From: Henriciella mobilis
GTDB taxonomy: Bacteria > Pseudomonadota > Alphaproteobacteria > Caulobacterales > Hyphomonadaceae
Reading direction: 5' to 3'
NCBI RefSeq assembly: GCF_003576315.1
Contig: NZ_QWFZ01000003.1
Location: forward strand, 496,001 to 560,000
Length of the DNA: 64,000 nucleotides
The position numbers were made by a program, and so were the translations under genes. Positions within the stretch are counted from its first letter, which is position 1; the number at the start of each line of letters is the position of its first letter. This document shows positions 1-7,992 of the stretch, in pieces. The notes under the pieces were generated by a model. The model had not been told where the DNA came from. It made no database searches and worked only from the letters and a program-made list of their open reading frames with translations.

Positions 1-2
1 GC

Positions 3-140
3 CTCGACAAGCACACGCCGGAATTCGACGCCTGGCGCTGGGCCCGGTTGAACGAAGCTCCCGGCCTGATCGTCCCGTTCAAGCGGCCGGTCTATGAAGC
101 CGTTGCCGAGCGGTTCCGCCAGTGGACGGATGTTGCCTAG
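3..140 (+). CDS. rppH: RNA pyrophosphohydrolase RppH, C-terminal end (partial)
   Basis: The window opens inside this gene. The last 45 residues are readable in frame from base 3 and end at TAG 138-140. They contain EFDAWRW, an acidic stretch, then LIVPFKRPVYEAV, the characteristic C-terminus of Nudix-family RppH/IalA proteins of Alphaproteobacteria. These remove pyrophosphate from the 5' end of RNA and start its decay. The Nudix box itself lies outside the window, so catalytic competence cannot be judged. It converges on the pyruvate kinase gene with only 15 bases between the two stop codons. Confidence 0.8.
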   Translation, partial: LDKHTPEFDAWRWARLNEAPGLIVPFKRPVYEAVAERFRQWTDVA

Positions 141-155
141 CGCAGCCGCACCAGC

Positions 156-1562
156 CTAGCCGCGCCGCACGCCCATCTCCCAGGCCGCTTCATCATCATC
201 GCCCTTCCAGGCCGCATAGGCGACCGAACCGTCCAGTTCGGCGGTCTTCAGGAGGGTGACGGGCCAGTCGCCCGCCTCGATGTTTGCGACATGGATCGGA
301 TGCACGCCCCAGAGCAACTGCGCCTTGCGCAGGCGTGCCTCATCGGCAGACCCGTAAAGGATCATGTACCGCCCGCGATGCTTGGAGAACTGGGCAAGAC
401 GGAGCGCCGAGCCGGTCCGCAGCGCGAGGGCTGTTGCCTTTTCCGCATAGGCGAGCGACTGGGCGGCCCGTGCGATGACGTCCACCGTCAGTTCCACACT
501 CCGGTCGCCCATGAACTGTTTAAGCGAGTCGCGATAGTCCTCGGCATGCTCGGTCGCCTGGATGATCTTGCCCATGATGGCGACGGCGGTGGCCGGATGA
601 CGCCCAACCGCGGTTTCCGCCGACAGCATCACCGCATCGACGCCCTGATAAACGGCGGTAGCCACGTCGCCGGTCTCCGCGCGCGTCGGGGCGGCATTGT
701 CGATCATGGATTCCAGCATCTGGGTCGCGACGATGACGGGCTTCCCCTTGGAGCGCGCGGTTCGCACGATACGGCGCTGGATGATCGGGACTTCTTCGGC
801 GGGGAACTCGACGCCGAGATCGCCGCGCGCAACCATCACGCCATCGGCCGCCGCGACGACGGCATCCAGATCGGCAATAGCGGCGGGCTTTTCCAGCTTG
901 GCGATGAGCGGTGCGCGCCCCTGTATGATCGCATGGGCCTCGTTGAGGTCGGCCACGGACTGCACGAAGCTGAGCGCGATCAGGTCGGCGCCAATCTCCA
1001 GCGCATAGTCGAGATCCTCACGGTCCTTTTCCGTCAGCGCGGAGACGGGCAGTGCCTTGCCCTGGACGGTGAACCCCTTGCGATTGCCAAGTTCCCCCGG
1101 CAGGTCGGATTTCACGACCGGATGCTTCCCCGCCTTGATGACCTCAAGGATGATCATGCCGTCATTGCAGAGAATCCGGTCGCCGACGTCCAGCGCGCCG
1201 AGAATTTCCGGGTGGGGAACCGGAATGGTTTCCGGCTGGTCTGTCTCGCTCGCAGCAATGAGCGCGTAGGTGCCGCCAAATGTCAGCTTCAGCTTGCCGT
1301 CAGGAAAGTCCCCGACGCGGACCTTCGGGCCCTGCAGGTCCGCCAGCACCGCAAGCGGGCGGCCGATGGCCTTTTCCGCCATGCGCACCGCCTCAAGCGA
1401 GCGGCGATGGTCTTCATGGCTGCCATGGCTGAAGTTCAGCCGGAAAATATCCGCGCCCGCTTCAGCCAGGAGCTGTACGGTTCGCGCGCCCCGGCTGCCG
1501 GGTCCGAGCGTGGCGACGATCTTCGCATTTCGTCCACGAAGACGCGGCAATCCTGACGCCAT
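156..1562 (-). CDS. pyk: Pyruvate kinase
   Basis: Catalyses phosphoenolpyruvate + ADP to pyruvate + ATP, the last step of glycolysis, in the cytosol. The 468-residue product shows the family motifs in order: KIVATLGPGS at the N-terminus, RLNFSHG, LADLQGPKVRVG, IALSFVQS, IAKLEKPAAI with the catalytic lysine, MVARGDLGVE, VIVATQMLESM and AVMLSAETAVG. The start at 1562 (MASGLP) is preferred over an in-frame ATG 13 codons upstream because a strong GGAGGAGG ribosome site lies just before it. The C-terminal allosteric domain is on the short side. It is a single gene, convergent with rppH. Confidence 0.95.
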   Translation of the reverse strand: MASGLPRLRGRNAKIVATLGPGSRGARTVQLLAEAGADIFRLNFSHGSHEDHRRSLEAVRMAEKAIGRPLAVLADLQGPKVRVGDFPDGKLKLTFGGTYALIAASETDQPETIPVPHPEILGALDVGDRILCNDGMIILEVIKAGKHPVVKSDLPGELGNRKGFTVQGKALPVSALTEKDREDLDYALEIGADLIALSFVQSVADLNEAHAIIQGRAPLIAKLEKPAAIADLDAVVAAADGVMVARGDLGVEFPAEEVPIIQRRIVRTARSKGKPVIVATQMLESMIDNAAPTRAETGDVATAVYQGVDAVMLSAETAVGRHPATAVAIMGKIIQATEHAEDYRDSLKQFMGDRSVELTVDVIARAAQSLAYAEKATALALRTGSALRLAQFSKHRGRYMILYGSADEARLRKAQLLWGVHPIHVANIEAGDWPVTLLKTAELDGSVAYAAWKGDDDEAAWEMGVRRG

Positions 1563-1706
1563 GGGAGCCTCCTCCAGCTGTTCCGAAAGACCTAACCGCA
1601 TTCTCGGCGTTTAAAAAGGGAGCGCTACCATAAATTCTGTCAGTCCGGATAGCCCAGCCATGGCAGGCTATCTGGCAGCGCAGTCCCGAAACCCGTGTTG
1701 GCGACC

Positions 1707-1732
1707 GGAACACCGGCGGCGAGCTCTCCGTT
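1707..1732 (+). promoter_or_regulatory. EcfG-type (general stress response) promoter
   Basis: GGAAC at 1707-1711, a 17-base spacer, then CGTT at 1729-1732. This is an exact match to the -35/-10 consensus of the alphaproteobacterial general stress sigma factor EcfG. It sits 36 bases before the ATG at 1768, the right place for a short leader. That the motif works as a promoter is inferred. A PhyR-like regulator of this pathway is encoded at 38941. Confidence 0.6.
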
Positions 1733-1767
1733 AATCAAGTGAGCAGAAAGCTATAAGGAGACATGCC

Positions 1768-2205
1768 ATGAAACGGACATTGCTGAGCGCAACAACCGCC
1801 CTCGCCTTCGCCATGACACCGGCTGCCGCGCAGGTTGTCGGCGGAGAGGCGGAAATCGATACCGACACCAGTATCGAAACCGATTTTGCCAATGATGGCG
1901 CCGAAACCCGCACGGGTGTCAGTGCAGACATCAAGGTCGATCCGGGCCAGTACAACATGCCAGACAGCAAGACCGGTGCTGATACTCGCGCACAAACTCA
2001 GGCTGGCATGACCGTAGAGGACCGCACCGGCCAGAGCGCCGCGCTCGACGGCAAAGCCAGAATGGATGCCAGGTCATCGGCAAGGATCGAGGGCGATATC
2101 CCTGATGCCCTGACCAAATATGAGATCGGGCAGATCCGGAAGGCTGGGCCTGAGGCCGTCGCCGATATCGATACAATCTCAAAAAGTGACCTGACCTACG
2201 AATAA
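1768..2205 (+). CDS. Secreted acidic hypothetical protein
   Basis: A 145-residue protein that I do not recognise. Residues 1-22 form a classical signal peptide (MKR, a hydrophobic run, then AAAQ as a likely cleavage site). The mature part is strongly acidic and rich in Asp, Thr and Ala, with repeated short DTD/ETD-like segments and no cysteine, so it is probably a periplasmic or secreted soluble protein. A good ribosome site (AAGGAG) precedes the ATG. It is a single gene with its own stress-type promoter upstream and a strong terminator downstream, so it is probably an independently regulated envelope stress product. The function is unknown. Confidence 0.75.
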   Translation: MKRTLLSATTALAFAMTPAAAQVVGGEAEIDTDTSIETDFANDGAETRTGVSADIKVDPGQYNMPDSKTGADTRAQTQAGMTVEDRTGQSAALDGKARMDARSSARIEGDIPDALTKYEIGQIRKAGPEAVADIDTISKSDLTYE

Positions 2206-2222
2206 TACCGGCCAGACAGACG

Positions 2223-2258
2223 AAAGCCCCGCGCCTTCCCGGCGGCGGGGCTTTTTTT
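2223..2258 (+). terminator. Rho-independent terminator
   Basis: A perfect 10-base stem (2223-2232 with 2245-2254) rich in G and C, with a 12-base loop, running into seven T residues. It lies 17 bases after the stop of the secreted protein gene and ends 18 bases before the convergent HNH gene. Confidence 0.85.
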
Positions 2259-2275
2259 CGACGACCCAGGGCGGC

Positions 2276-2839
2276 CTACGGCTCCAGCTCGACGTCCCAA
2301 TAGAGATAATCCATCCAGGTCTCATGCAGGTGGTTGGGCGGGAAGCGCCGGCCGATCTCCTGCAGCTGGTAATTCGACGGCCGGACCGGTTTGCGCGTGA
2401 TGTGCATGCCCGATTCCGACAGCATCCGCCCGCCCTTCTTCAGGTTACAGGGCGAACAGGCCGTCGCGATATTGGTCCAGCTCGTGCGCCCGCCCTTGGA
2501 GCGCGGGACGACGTGATCGAAGGTCAGCTCCTCGCGTGAGCCGCAATAGACGCACTGGAAGCCGTCGCGCAGGAAGACGTTGAACCGTGTGAAGGCTGGC
2601 GAGCGGTCCTGGCGCACAAATTCGCGCAGCGCGATGACCGATGGCAGGCGCATCTCGAAACTGGGGGAGCGCACGACCGTATCGTATTCAGCGATGATAT
2701 CGACCCGGTCGAGGAAGACGGCCTTTACGACGTCCTGCCAGGGCCAGAGCGATAGCGGATAATAGGAGAGTGGGCGGTAGTCCGCGTTCAATACAAGGGC
2801 TGGCCGGCCCTGGGGCGGGCTCGTCAGGACCTCAGGCAT
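2276..2839 (-). CDS. HNH endonuclease family protein
   Basis: A 187-residue protein of a type widely conserved as a single gene in Alphaproteobacteria. The N-terminal part (LNADYRPLSYYPLSLW) is typical of this subfamily. The HNH core lies near residues 95-140: CVYCG, then FDHVVPRSKGG with the catalytic histidine, and CSPCN, giving the paired cysteines of the zinc-stabilised fold. The ribosome site GGAGGG supports the ATG at 2839. The cellular role is not established for this family; a housekeeping DNA-repair or processing role is more likely than restriction, since no methylase is nearby. Confidence 0.85.
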   Translation of the reverse strand: MPEVLTSPPQGRPALVLNADYRPLSYYPLSLWPWQDVVKAVFLDRVDIIAEYDTVVRSPSFEMRLPSVIALREFVRQDRSPAFTRFNVFLRDGFQCVYCGSREELTFDHVVPRSKGGRTSWTNIATACSPCNLKKGGRMLSESGMHITRKPVRPSNYQLQEIGRRFPPNHLHETWMDYLYWDVELEP

Positions 2840-3011
2840 ATCTCAGCCCTCCAATTGTCCTGCTCAATGGTTTTCGCACCTGGCTAGTGAACACGCACCT
2901 CCATTGATTTGAAAGGATCAATAATGATTCCTGACGAAGAGTTTATGACAGTTTCGGACTTTGGCTAGAGCTGGAGGGCATAAATCCCCGAACCTGTTGC
3001 CACTGCTGGGA

Positions 3012-3656
3012 TCAGCCACCGCCGTCAGCAGCATAATTCTTCGCCCGCTCGGCATTGATCCACGCCCAGAGCAGGTGCGCCGCGACACCGCGATAGGGCC
3101 GCCACGAATCAGCCAGCGTAGTGAAGGCCTTCGACTCCATGCGCTCATCGTGGTCACGCAACAGGCGATAGGCCTCCATCAGGCCGACATCGCCCGCCGG
3201 AAAAGCATCCAGCCGTCCGCACGCCATCAGGAACAAGTCCGCCGTCCACGGTCCGATCCCTTTCACCGCAACGAGTTCAGCACGCGCCTCGTCCATTTCG
3301 GCGGCGTGGACCCGTTCAAGGTCGAGGGCGCCGCTTTCGACGGCTTCGGCAATCGAGCGCAGATGCCGGATTTTCGGGCGTGACAGGCCGCAGGTGCGCA
3401 GGGCGTCTTCATCCTCGCCGAGCACAGCCTCGGTGCAGACCGTGCCAAGCTGCGCCTCGACCCGGTCCCAGATGGTCCGCGCGGCCTTGGTCGTGATCTG
3501 CTGGAAGGCAATCATGCGGGCAATGGTGGCATAGGCAGGCTCTGCCGTACGCCATGCAGGCACGCCATAGTCAGCAAAGGCACGCGCCAGCGCCGCATCG
3601 CGGGCAGACAGGTGTTCGCAGGCTTCAATCAAGGTCTCGCTGCTGGGTCCGGTCAT
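3012..3656 (-). CDS. DNA-3-methyladenine glycosylase II-like (AlkA/HhH-GPD family)
   Basis: A base-excision repair glycosylase of about 214 residues that would remove alkylated purines from DNA. The helix-hairpin-helix/GPD core is clear: IAFQQITTKAA, LVAVKGIGPWTADLFLM, and an aspartate in AGDVGLMEA where the catalytic residue is expected. It lacks the extra N-terminal domain of E. coli AlkA, like many short bacterial versions. The start is uncertain: ATG 3656 is given, and an in-frame ATG at 3680 would add eight residues; neither has a clear ribosome site. It is divergent from the HD-domain gene, with only 88 bases between the starts. Confidence 0.85.
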   Translation of the reverse strand: MTGPSSETLIEACEHLSARDAALARAFADYGVPAWRTAEPAYATIARMIAFQQITTKAARTIWDRVEAQLGTVCTEAVLGEDEDALRTCGLSRPKIRHLRSIAEAVESGALDLERVHAAEMDEARAELVAVKGIGPWTADLFLMACGRLDAFPAGDVGLMEAYRLLRDHDERMESKAFTTLADSWRPYRGVAAHLLWAWINAERAKNYAADGGG

Positions 3657-3744
3657 GTCGAAGGGCAGATCCCGTGTCATGGAGATTGAACAAGTTGCCA
3701 GAGACGGTATCCTGCCCGGCAGAACAGATAAACCGGAGGAAACC

Positions 3745-4338
3745 ATGGCTGACGGACACGCAGCAGGCGGGCGCGCCCAGTTCCGCGAAATGCTGGAAGG
3801 CACGAAGGAAGACTGGGAAATTATCGCGGAGCACTCGCGCATCTTCAACAAGGGGCTCGCCAAGCGCGTCCTCGACCACCTGCGCCTGCTCGATGGCGAC
3901 TTTGGCGGCTTTCCGGTCGATCGGCTGGAGCATTCGCTGCAGACCGCAACCCGCGCCCATCGCGACGGCCGGGACGAGGAATATGTCGTCTGCGCCCTGC
4001 TGCACGATATCGGCGACACACTCGGCAGCATGAACCATCCCGACGTCGCCGCCGCGATCTTGAAGCCCTTCGTGTCGGAGGAAAACCTCTGGATGGTCGC
4101 CAATCATGGCGTGTTCCAGGGCTATTACTTCTTCGAATATCTCGGCCTCGACAAGAATATGCGCGAGCAGTTCAAGGACCACCCCTATTACCAGCGGTGC
4201 GCCGAGTTCTGCCACAAATACGACCAGGCCGCCTTCGACCCGGAGTATGAAAGCGAACCGCTGGAATTCTTCGAACCGATGGTGGAGCGCGTCTTTTCCA
4301 AGCCGAAGAACTCGATCTACCTGCGCAACAAGGACTGA
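3745..4338 (+). CDS. HD-domain protein, possible mixed-valent diiron oxygenase
   Basis: A 197-residue soluble protein with an HD fold: HSLQTATRAHRDG, the HD pair in LLHDIGDTLG, then NHPDVAA, VANHGVFQGYYFF, and a late aspartate in KYDQAAFD. This set of histidines and aspartates resembles the metal ligands of the PhnZ/myo-inositol oxygenase branch of HD proteins, which use two irons to cleave C-C or C-P bonds, more than ordinary phosphohydrolases. No phosphonate or inositol genes are nearby, so the substrate is unknown. The ATG at 3745 has a strong GGAGGA ribosome site; longer in-frame starts upstream lack one. Confidence 0.75.
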   Translation: MADGHAAGGRAQFREMLEGTKEDWEIIAEHSRIFNKGLAKRVLDHLRLLDGDFGGFPVDRLEHSLQTATRAHRDGRDEEYVVCALLHDIGDTLGSMNHPDVAAAILKPFVSEENLWMVANHGVFQGYYFFEYLGLDKNMREQFKDHPYYQRCAEFCHKYDQAAFDPEYESEPLEFFEPMVERVFSKPKNSIYLRNKD

Positions 4339-4347
4339 ACGGCGGGC

Positions 4348-5100
4348 TTATCCAGCCAGGTCGTCCCGGGTGCGCCCCTGGACGGCGAGGCCCTCATCGA
4401 TCAGCGTGTTCGACGCCGCCTCAAGCTCCTCCTGCAAACGGGCGAACATGGTCTTGCGGTCGAGACCGGCTTCGAGCGGCGGCAGGGCTTCATAGACGAT
4501 GAGGCCCGGACGCCGGGTCAGGCCGCGCGCCTTCCAGCAGAGGCCTGAATTGGTCGCAAGCGGCAGGACGGGCACATTCATACGGTTGTAGAGCGCGGTG
4601 AGGCCGGCCGACTTGTAGTCCGGCGCATCGCCGGGCTTCGTGCGCGTACCTTCCGGATAGATGAGCAGCTGGCGGCCGGCTTTGGCGCAGGCCTCGCCCT
4701 GTTTCAGCATCATTTTCAGCGTCTTCGACGTACCCGCCCGGTCAATTGCGACCATCCGTGTCTTCAGCGCATACCAGCCGAGCGCCGGGTACCAGAGCAA
4801 TTCGCGCTTCATGATCACGGCCGGGTCACGGAACAGGATGAAGGGAATGAAGACGTCCAGCATGGACTGGTGCTTGCCGGCGACGAGGAGCGGCCCGTCC
4901 GGAATGTTCTCCCGCCCGCGCAGCTCGACACGGATGCCGCAGATGATCCGCAGGCCGACGCGAATATACTGCGCGTACAAGGCGATCGCACCCAGGGCGA
5001 TCCGGCGCGGCAGCAGCATGGTCGGCAGTGCACCGATGCCGATTACGGCCATACCGGCATACAGCCAGACAACGAAAACAATAGACCGGAGCGTGTTCAC
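4348..5100 (-). CDS. plsC: 1-acyl-sn-glycerol-3-phosphate acyltransferase
   Basis: Transfers an acyl chain to lysophosphatidic acid to give phosphatidic acid at the inner membrane. The 250-residue product has a hydrophobic N-terminal segment (about residues 7-30), the catalytic HX4D box as KHQSMLD near residue 78, and the substrate-binding YPEGTR motif near residue 150. It starts with GTG at 5100, overlapping the ftsX stop by four bases (GTGA), so it is the third gene of an ftsE-ftsX-plsC operon, a common arrangement in Alphaproteobacteria. Confidence 0.92.
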   Translation of the reverse strand: MNTLRSIVFVVWLYAGMAVIGIGALPTMLLPRRIALGAIALYAQYIRVGLRIICGIRVELRGRENIPDGPLLVAGKHQSMLDVFIPFILFRDPAVIMKRELLWYPALGWYALKTRMVAIDRAGTSKTLKMMLKQGEACAKAGRQLLIYPEGTRTKPGDAPDYKSAGLTALYNRMNVPVLPLATNSGLCWKARGLTRRPGLIVYEALPPLEAGLDRKTMFARLQEELEAASNTLIDEGLAVQGRTRDDLAG

Positions 5101-5966
5101 AACACCGCCTTTAGCGCGTGATTGACCGTTCCGCCAGCCGCCAGCCGCGCCGCGAGTCCCGCAGCAATTGGTGTGACGGCGAGAATGACGAGATCCCAGA
5201 AATCGAGCGATAATTGCGGCAGGAGCTGGTTCTGCGAAGCGCTGCTCTGGGCTGAGAAGATGATCAAGGCCGTCGCCGCGAGCGCCGCCACCGATCCGGC
5301 CGCGCCGGCCTTGAGGCCGAGCGTCCAGAACCGCCGCTCGAAGAGCTGGGCGATGAACCGGTCTTCCGCGCCCGCCAGGTGCAGCACGTCGACAATATCC
5401 TTGCGCGCCAGCAGGGCAGCATGGGTTGCAAAGGCAATGACTGCAATGGCGGTGGCGGTAAGCAGGACGACGATGCCGATGGCCGCGACCCGGAGTGTGC
5501 CCAAGGCACTCCTTGCTTCAGCGGCGTAGTCGGCGTGCGATTCGGCGACGGCGTTGAAGCCCTGCGCCGTCAGCGCATTGGTGATGGCGAGCGCGGTGGT
5601 GACGCTGTTGGGCGCGGTCTCGACGGCGATCAGCAAGGGCATCGGCACGCCGGCCGGGATGCCGCCCGGCCCGAAGCTCGGCTCCAGCAGCCGCTCCAGA
5701 TCCTCCTGCGAGAGCACGTCGGCCGAGCGGACCCCGCTCATCCCGCGAATGATAGTCGCCGCTTCTTCGGCCCCGCGCCGGTCAGTGTCGCTCAGGCGTA
5801 CTGTCATCTCGCCCTCGACCTGCGCCGACCAGGCCCGCGCGGCCGTATAGGTCCCACGAGCCGTCAGCGTGGCGAGCACCGCCAGGAAACACAGCGCGGC
5901 CACGACAAAAAACAGCGCCGCTTCCCGGGCATCGCTTTCCGGCAGGAGGGGTGTGGGCTTGGGCAT
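5097..5966 (-). CDS. ftsX: Cell division protein FtsX (permease-like)
   Basis: The membrane partner of FtsE. In other bacteria the complex couples ATP hydrolysis to activation of periplasmic cell-wall hydrolases at the septum. The 289 residues show one membrane segment near residues 18-38, a periplasmic domain of about 130 residues, and three more segments (about 158-182, 210-240 and 258-280), the FtsX four-helix plan. The fold is well matched though sequence motifs in this family are weak. The assignment is supported by tight coupling to ftsE: the TGATG junction makes the ftsE stop and ftsX start share one base. Confidence 0.88.
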   Translation of the reverse strand: MPKPTPLLPESDAREAALFFVVAALCFLAVLATLTARGTYTAARAWSAQVEGEMTVRLSDTDRRGAEEAATIIRGMSGVRSADVLSQEDLERLLEPSFGPGGIPAGVPMPLLIAVETAPNSVTTALAITNALTAQGFNAVAESHADYAAEARSALGTLRVAAIGIVVLLTATAIAVIAFATHAALLARKDIVDVLHLAGAEDRFIAQLFERRFWTLGLKAGAAGSVAALAATALIIFSAQSSASQNQLLPQLSLDFWDLVILAVTPIAAGLAARLAAGGTVNHALKAVL

Positions 5967-6679
5967 CAGGCTGGCTGGTGTTCCACGTCTTGAACGATAA
6001 GGCCATGCTGCAGGCGAAGGACCGGGGCTTCAAACTCCCGGATCAGTCCGAGATCATGGGTCGCAATGATGATCGTCGTGTTGAGGCGCCGATTAAGTTC
6101 GACGAACAGGCGGAAGATGCGTTTGCCCATTTCCGGGTCGACATTGCCGGTCGGCTCGTCGGCGACCAGCAGGTTGGGCTTGTTGATCAGGGCCCGCGCA
6201 ATCGACAGGCGCTGCTGCTCCCCGCCAGAGAGGGACTGCGGCAGCGCATGCATCCGTTCCCCGAGGCCGACCCAGCGCAACAGGTCGGCGACCTCGTCGC
6301 GGTACTGCTCCGGCTTCTGGCCGAGCACGCGAAGCGGCAGGGCGACATTCTCGAAACTCGTCAGGTGCTCCAGCAGGCGGAAGTCCTGAAAGACAACGCC
6401 GATCCGGCGCCGCAGTGCGGACAGCTGTCGGCGCTTCAGCATGCCGGTGGACTGGCCGAACAGGCGTACTTCCCCGCGCGTCGGCGCATGCGCGAGGTAG
6501 ATCAGCTTCAGCAGAGAGGACTTGCCGGCCCCCGATGCACCGGTCAGGAAGGTGAATGAGCCTGGCCGCAAGCGGATATTCACGTCACTGAGCACTTCGT
6601 CCGCCGTGTCGTAGCGAAGCGACACCGCATTGAGTTCGACCGCCGGCTCTCCGGTCATATCCGGGTTGAAACGGTTCAT
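5966..6679 (-). CDS. ftsE: Cell division ATP-binding protein FtsE
   Basis: The ATPase of the FtsEX divisome complex, 237 residues. It shows Walker A GASGAGKSS, the ABC signature SGGEQQRLSIARAL, Walker B LLVADEPTGNVDP and the H-loop IIATHD. The start at 6679 (MNRFNPD) has AAAGG eight bases upstream; a second in-frame ATG at 6658 would shorten the protein by seven residues. It is divergent from the zinc-ribbon protein gene, with 66 bases between the starts, so both promoters must lie in that gap. Confidence 0.93.
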   Translation of the reverse strand: MNRFNPDMTGEPAVELNAVSLRYDTADEVLSDVNIRLRPGSFTFLTGASGAGKSSLLKLIYLAHAPTRGEVRLFGQSTGMLKRRQLSALRRRIGVVFQDFRLLEHLTSFENVALPLRVLGQKPEQYRDEVADLLRWVGLGERMHALPQSLSGGEQQRLSIARALINKPNLLVADEPTGNVDPEMGKRIFRLFVELNRRLNTTIIIATHDLGLIREFEAPVLRLQHGLIVQDVEHQPA

Positions 6680-6745
6680 TAACGACCTTTCAATCCTGCA
6701 AGGTTGTAATCGACTATTCCAGCGAATTGCGCGAATGTCCAAGCC

Positions 6746-7459
6746 ATGATCCTCACCTGCCCGAACTGCGAGACACAGTATTTCGCCGATGAATCGACAA
6801 TTGGTGAATCGGGCCGCACGGTGAAGTGCGCTGCCTGCGATCACTCATGGTTTGTCGGGCCGGAAGGACAGGCCGAGGGCGAAAAGGGCCCGATTGCCGG
6901 GGCGCATGAGGCGTATCGTGAAAAAGTCCGCCAGCGGCGCCTGCGTGCCAGCCGCTCGGCCGCGGTCATGGCCTGGCTGATTGTTGGCAGCCTGTTCGGT
7001 GCAACGCTGGCCGGCGGTATCGTCTTCCGCGACCGGGTCGTGGAGGCTTGGCCGCAATCGGCGGCGACCTTCAAGGCCATTGGCCTCGACGTGAACCGGT
7101 TCGGACTGGAATTCCTCGAAACCGAAGCCGAGCGCTATTTCGACGGCACGACGCCGATCCTCGAAATCACCGGCCAGGTCGAGAACACGTCGGGCCGCGA
7201 GCGCCGGGCGCCCTTTGTGCGCGTGCTGCTTCTGGACGAGAACGGCGCGATGATCGGCGAATCCTTTGCTCCGATCACGCCGGGCCAGATCCCCGCCGGA
7301 CGCACCGCCAGCTTCTCGACCCGGGTCGAAAACCCGCCTTTCGAGGCATTCGAGCTTGAATTGCAGTTCGCAACAGAGGATGAAGCGAGCGGCGGCCCGC
7401 AATCTGTGGCGGACGCCGGGACTTCAGACGACGAGTTGCAAGCCGGAGTGGACGATTGA
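6746..7459 (+). CDS. Zinc-ribbon (MJ0042) membrane protein with DUF3426
   Basis: A 237-residue protein. The N-terminus holds a zinc ribbon with cysteines 5, 8, 28 and 31 (CPNC and CAAC). A charged linker follows, then one membrane segment near residues 70-92, then a C-terminal domain with the DUF3426 pattern (ITGQVENTSGRERRAPFVRV and a conserved PPF). This architecture is common in Alpha- and Betaproteobacteria and has no established function; a cytoplasmic zinc finger anchored to an envelope domain suggests sensing or assembly. It overlaps the start of the next gene by four bases and is divergent from ftsE. Confidence 0.82.
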   Translation: MILTCPNCETQYFADESTIGESGRTVKCAACDHSWFVGPEGQAEGEKGPIAGAHEAYREKVRQRRLRASRSAAVMAWLIVGSLFGATLAGGIVFRDRVVEAWPQSAATFKAIGLDVNRFGLEFLETEAERYFDGTTPILEITGQVENTSGRERRAPFVRVLLLDENGAMIGESFAPITPGQIPAGRTASFSTRVENPPFEAFELELQFATEDEASGGPQSVADAGTSDDELQAGVDD

Positions 7460-7992
7460 CTGCCAAGACCCTGCCGAAAATCGACGTTGTCCTGCCCGAA
7501 GACGAATTGATGGCGCGGGTGGACGACCTGGCCGAGCGGCTTGCGCCGCGCCTTCAGGGTGACTGGACGGCGATCAACATCCTGGTCGGGGCCACCCCGT
7601 TCACCAGCGACCTGATGAAGGCGCTCGCCCGGCGCGATATCCATCCGATGCTCGACGCGCTGTGGCTGGAAAGCTATCGCGATGAGCGCGAAAGCTCCGG
7701 CCGGGTGCTGGTGCGCGCTGATATTGTCCGGCCCGTCAAGGATCGCGGCGTCCTCCTGATCGACGATGTTTTCGATACCGGCCGCACACTCGCCTTTGCC
7801 CGCTCGCACCTCATGACGAAGGGCGCGCGCGAGGTGATCACGGTCGCCCTGGCGCGCAAGCCATGGGCCCCCAAAGGCGAGGACGATGTCGACTTCCACG
7901 CCTTCGATGCGCCGGGCCGGTTTCTTGTCGGCTATGGTATGGACGATGCCGGGCTCTATCGCGGCCTGCCCTATGTCGGCGCGCTGGACTAG
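7456..7992 (+). CDS. hpt: Phosphoribosyltransferase, hypoxanthine/purine salvage type
   Basis: A 178-residue enzyme with the PRPP-binding signature VLLIDDVFDTGRTL near residue 100 and the N-terminal INILVGATPF segment typical of hypoxanthine-guanine phosphoribosyltransferases. It would convert a free purine base and PRPP into the nucleotide. It starts with TTG at 7456, inside the stop region of the preceding gene, so translation is probably coupled. The exact base specificity cannot be read from the sequence. No terminator is obvious after the stop. Confidence 0.82.
   Translation: MTAKTLPKIDVVLPEDELMARVDDLAERLAPRLQGDWTAINILVGATPFTSDLMKALARRDIHPMLDALWLESYRDERESSGRVLVRADIVRPVKDRGVLLIDDVFDTGRTLAFARSHLMTKGAREVITVALARKPWAPKGEDDVDFHAFDAPGRFLVGYGMDDAGLYRGLPYVGALD

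Noticed and set aside
291-1556. Plus-strand frame of 421 codons opposite pyruvate kinase
   Set aside because: Shadow of pyk; the protein is rich in Arg and His without any domain.
6677-6695. TTAA-N7-TCAA in the ftsE/zinc-ribbon gap
   Set aside because: Second half-site has a mismatch and the final C is absent, so it is too weak to claim as CtrA control of ftsE.
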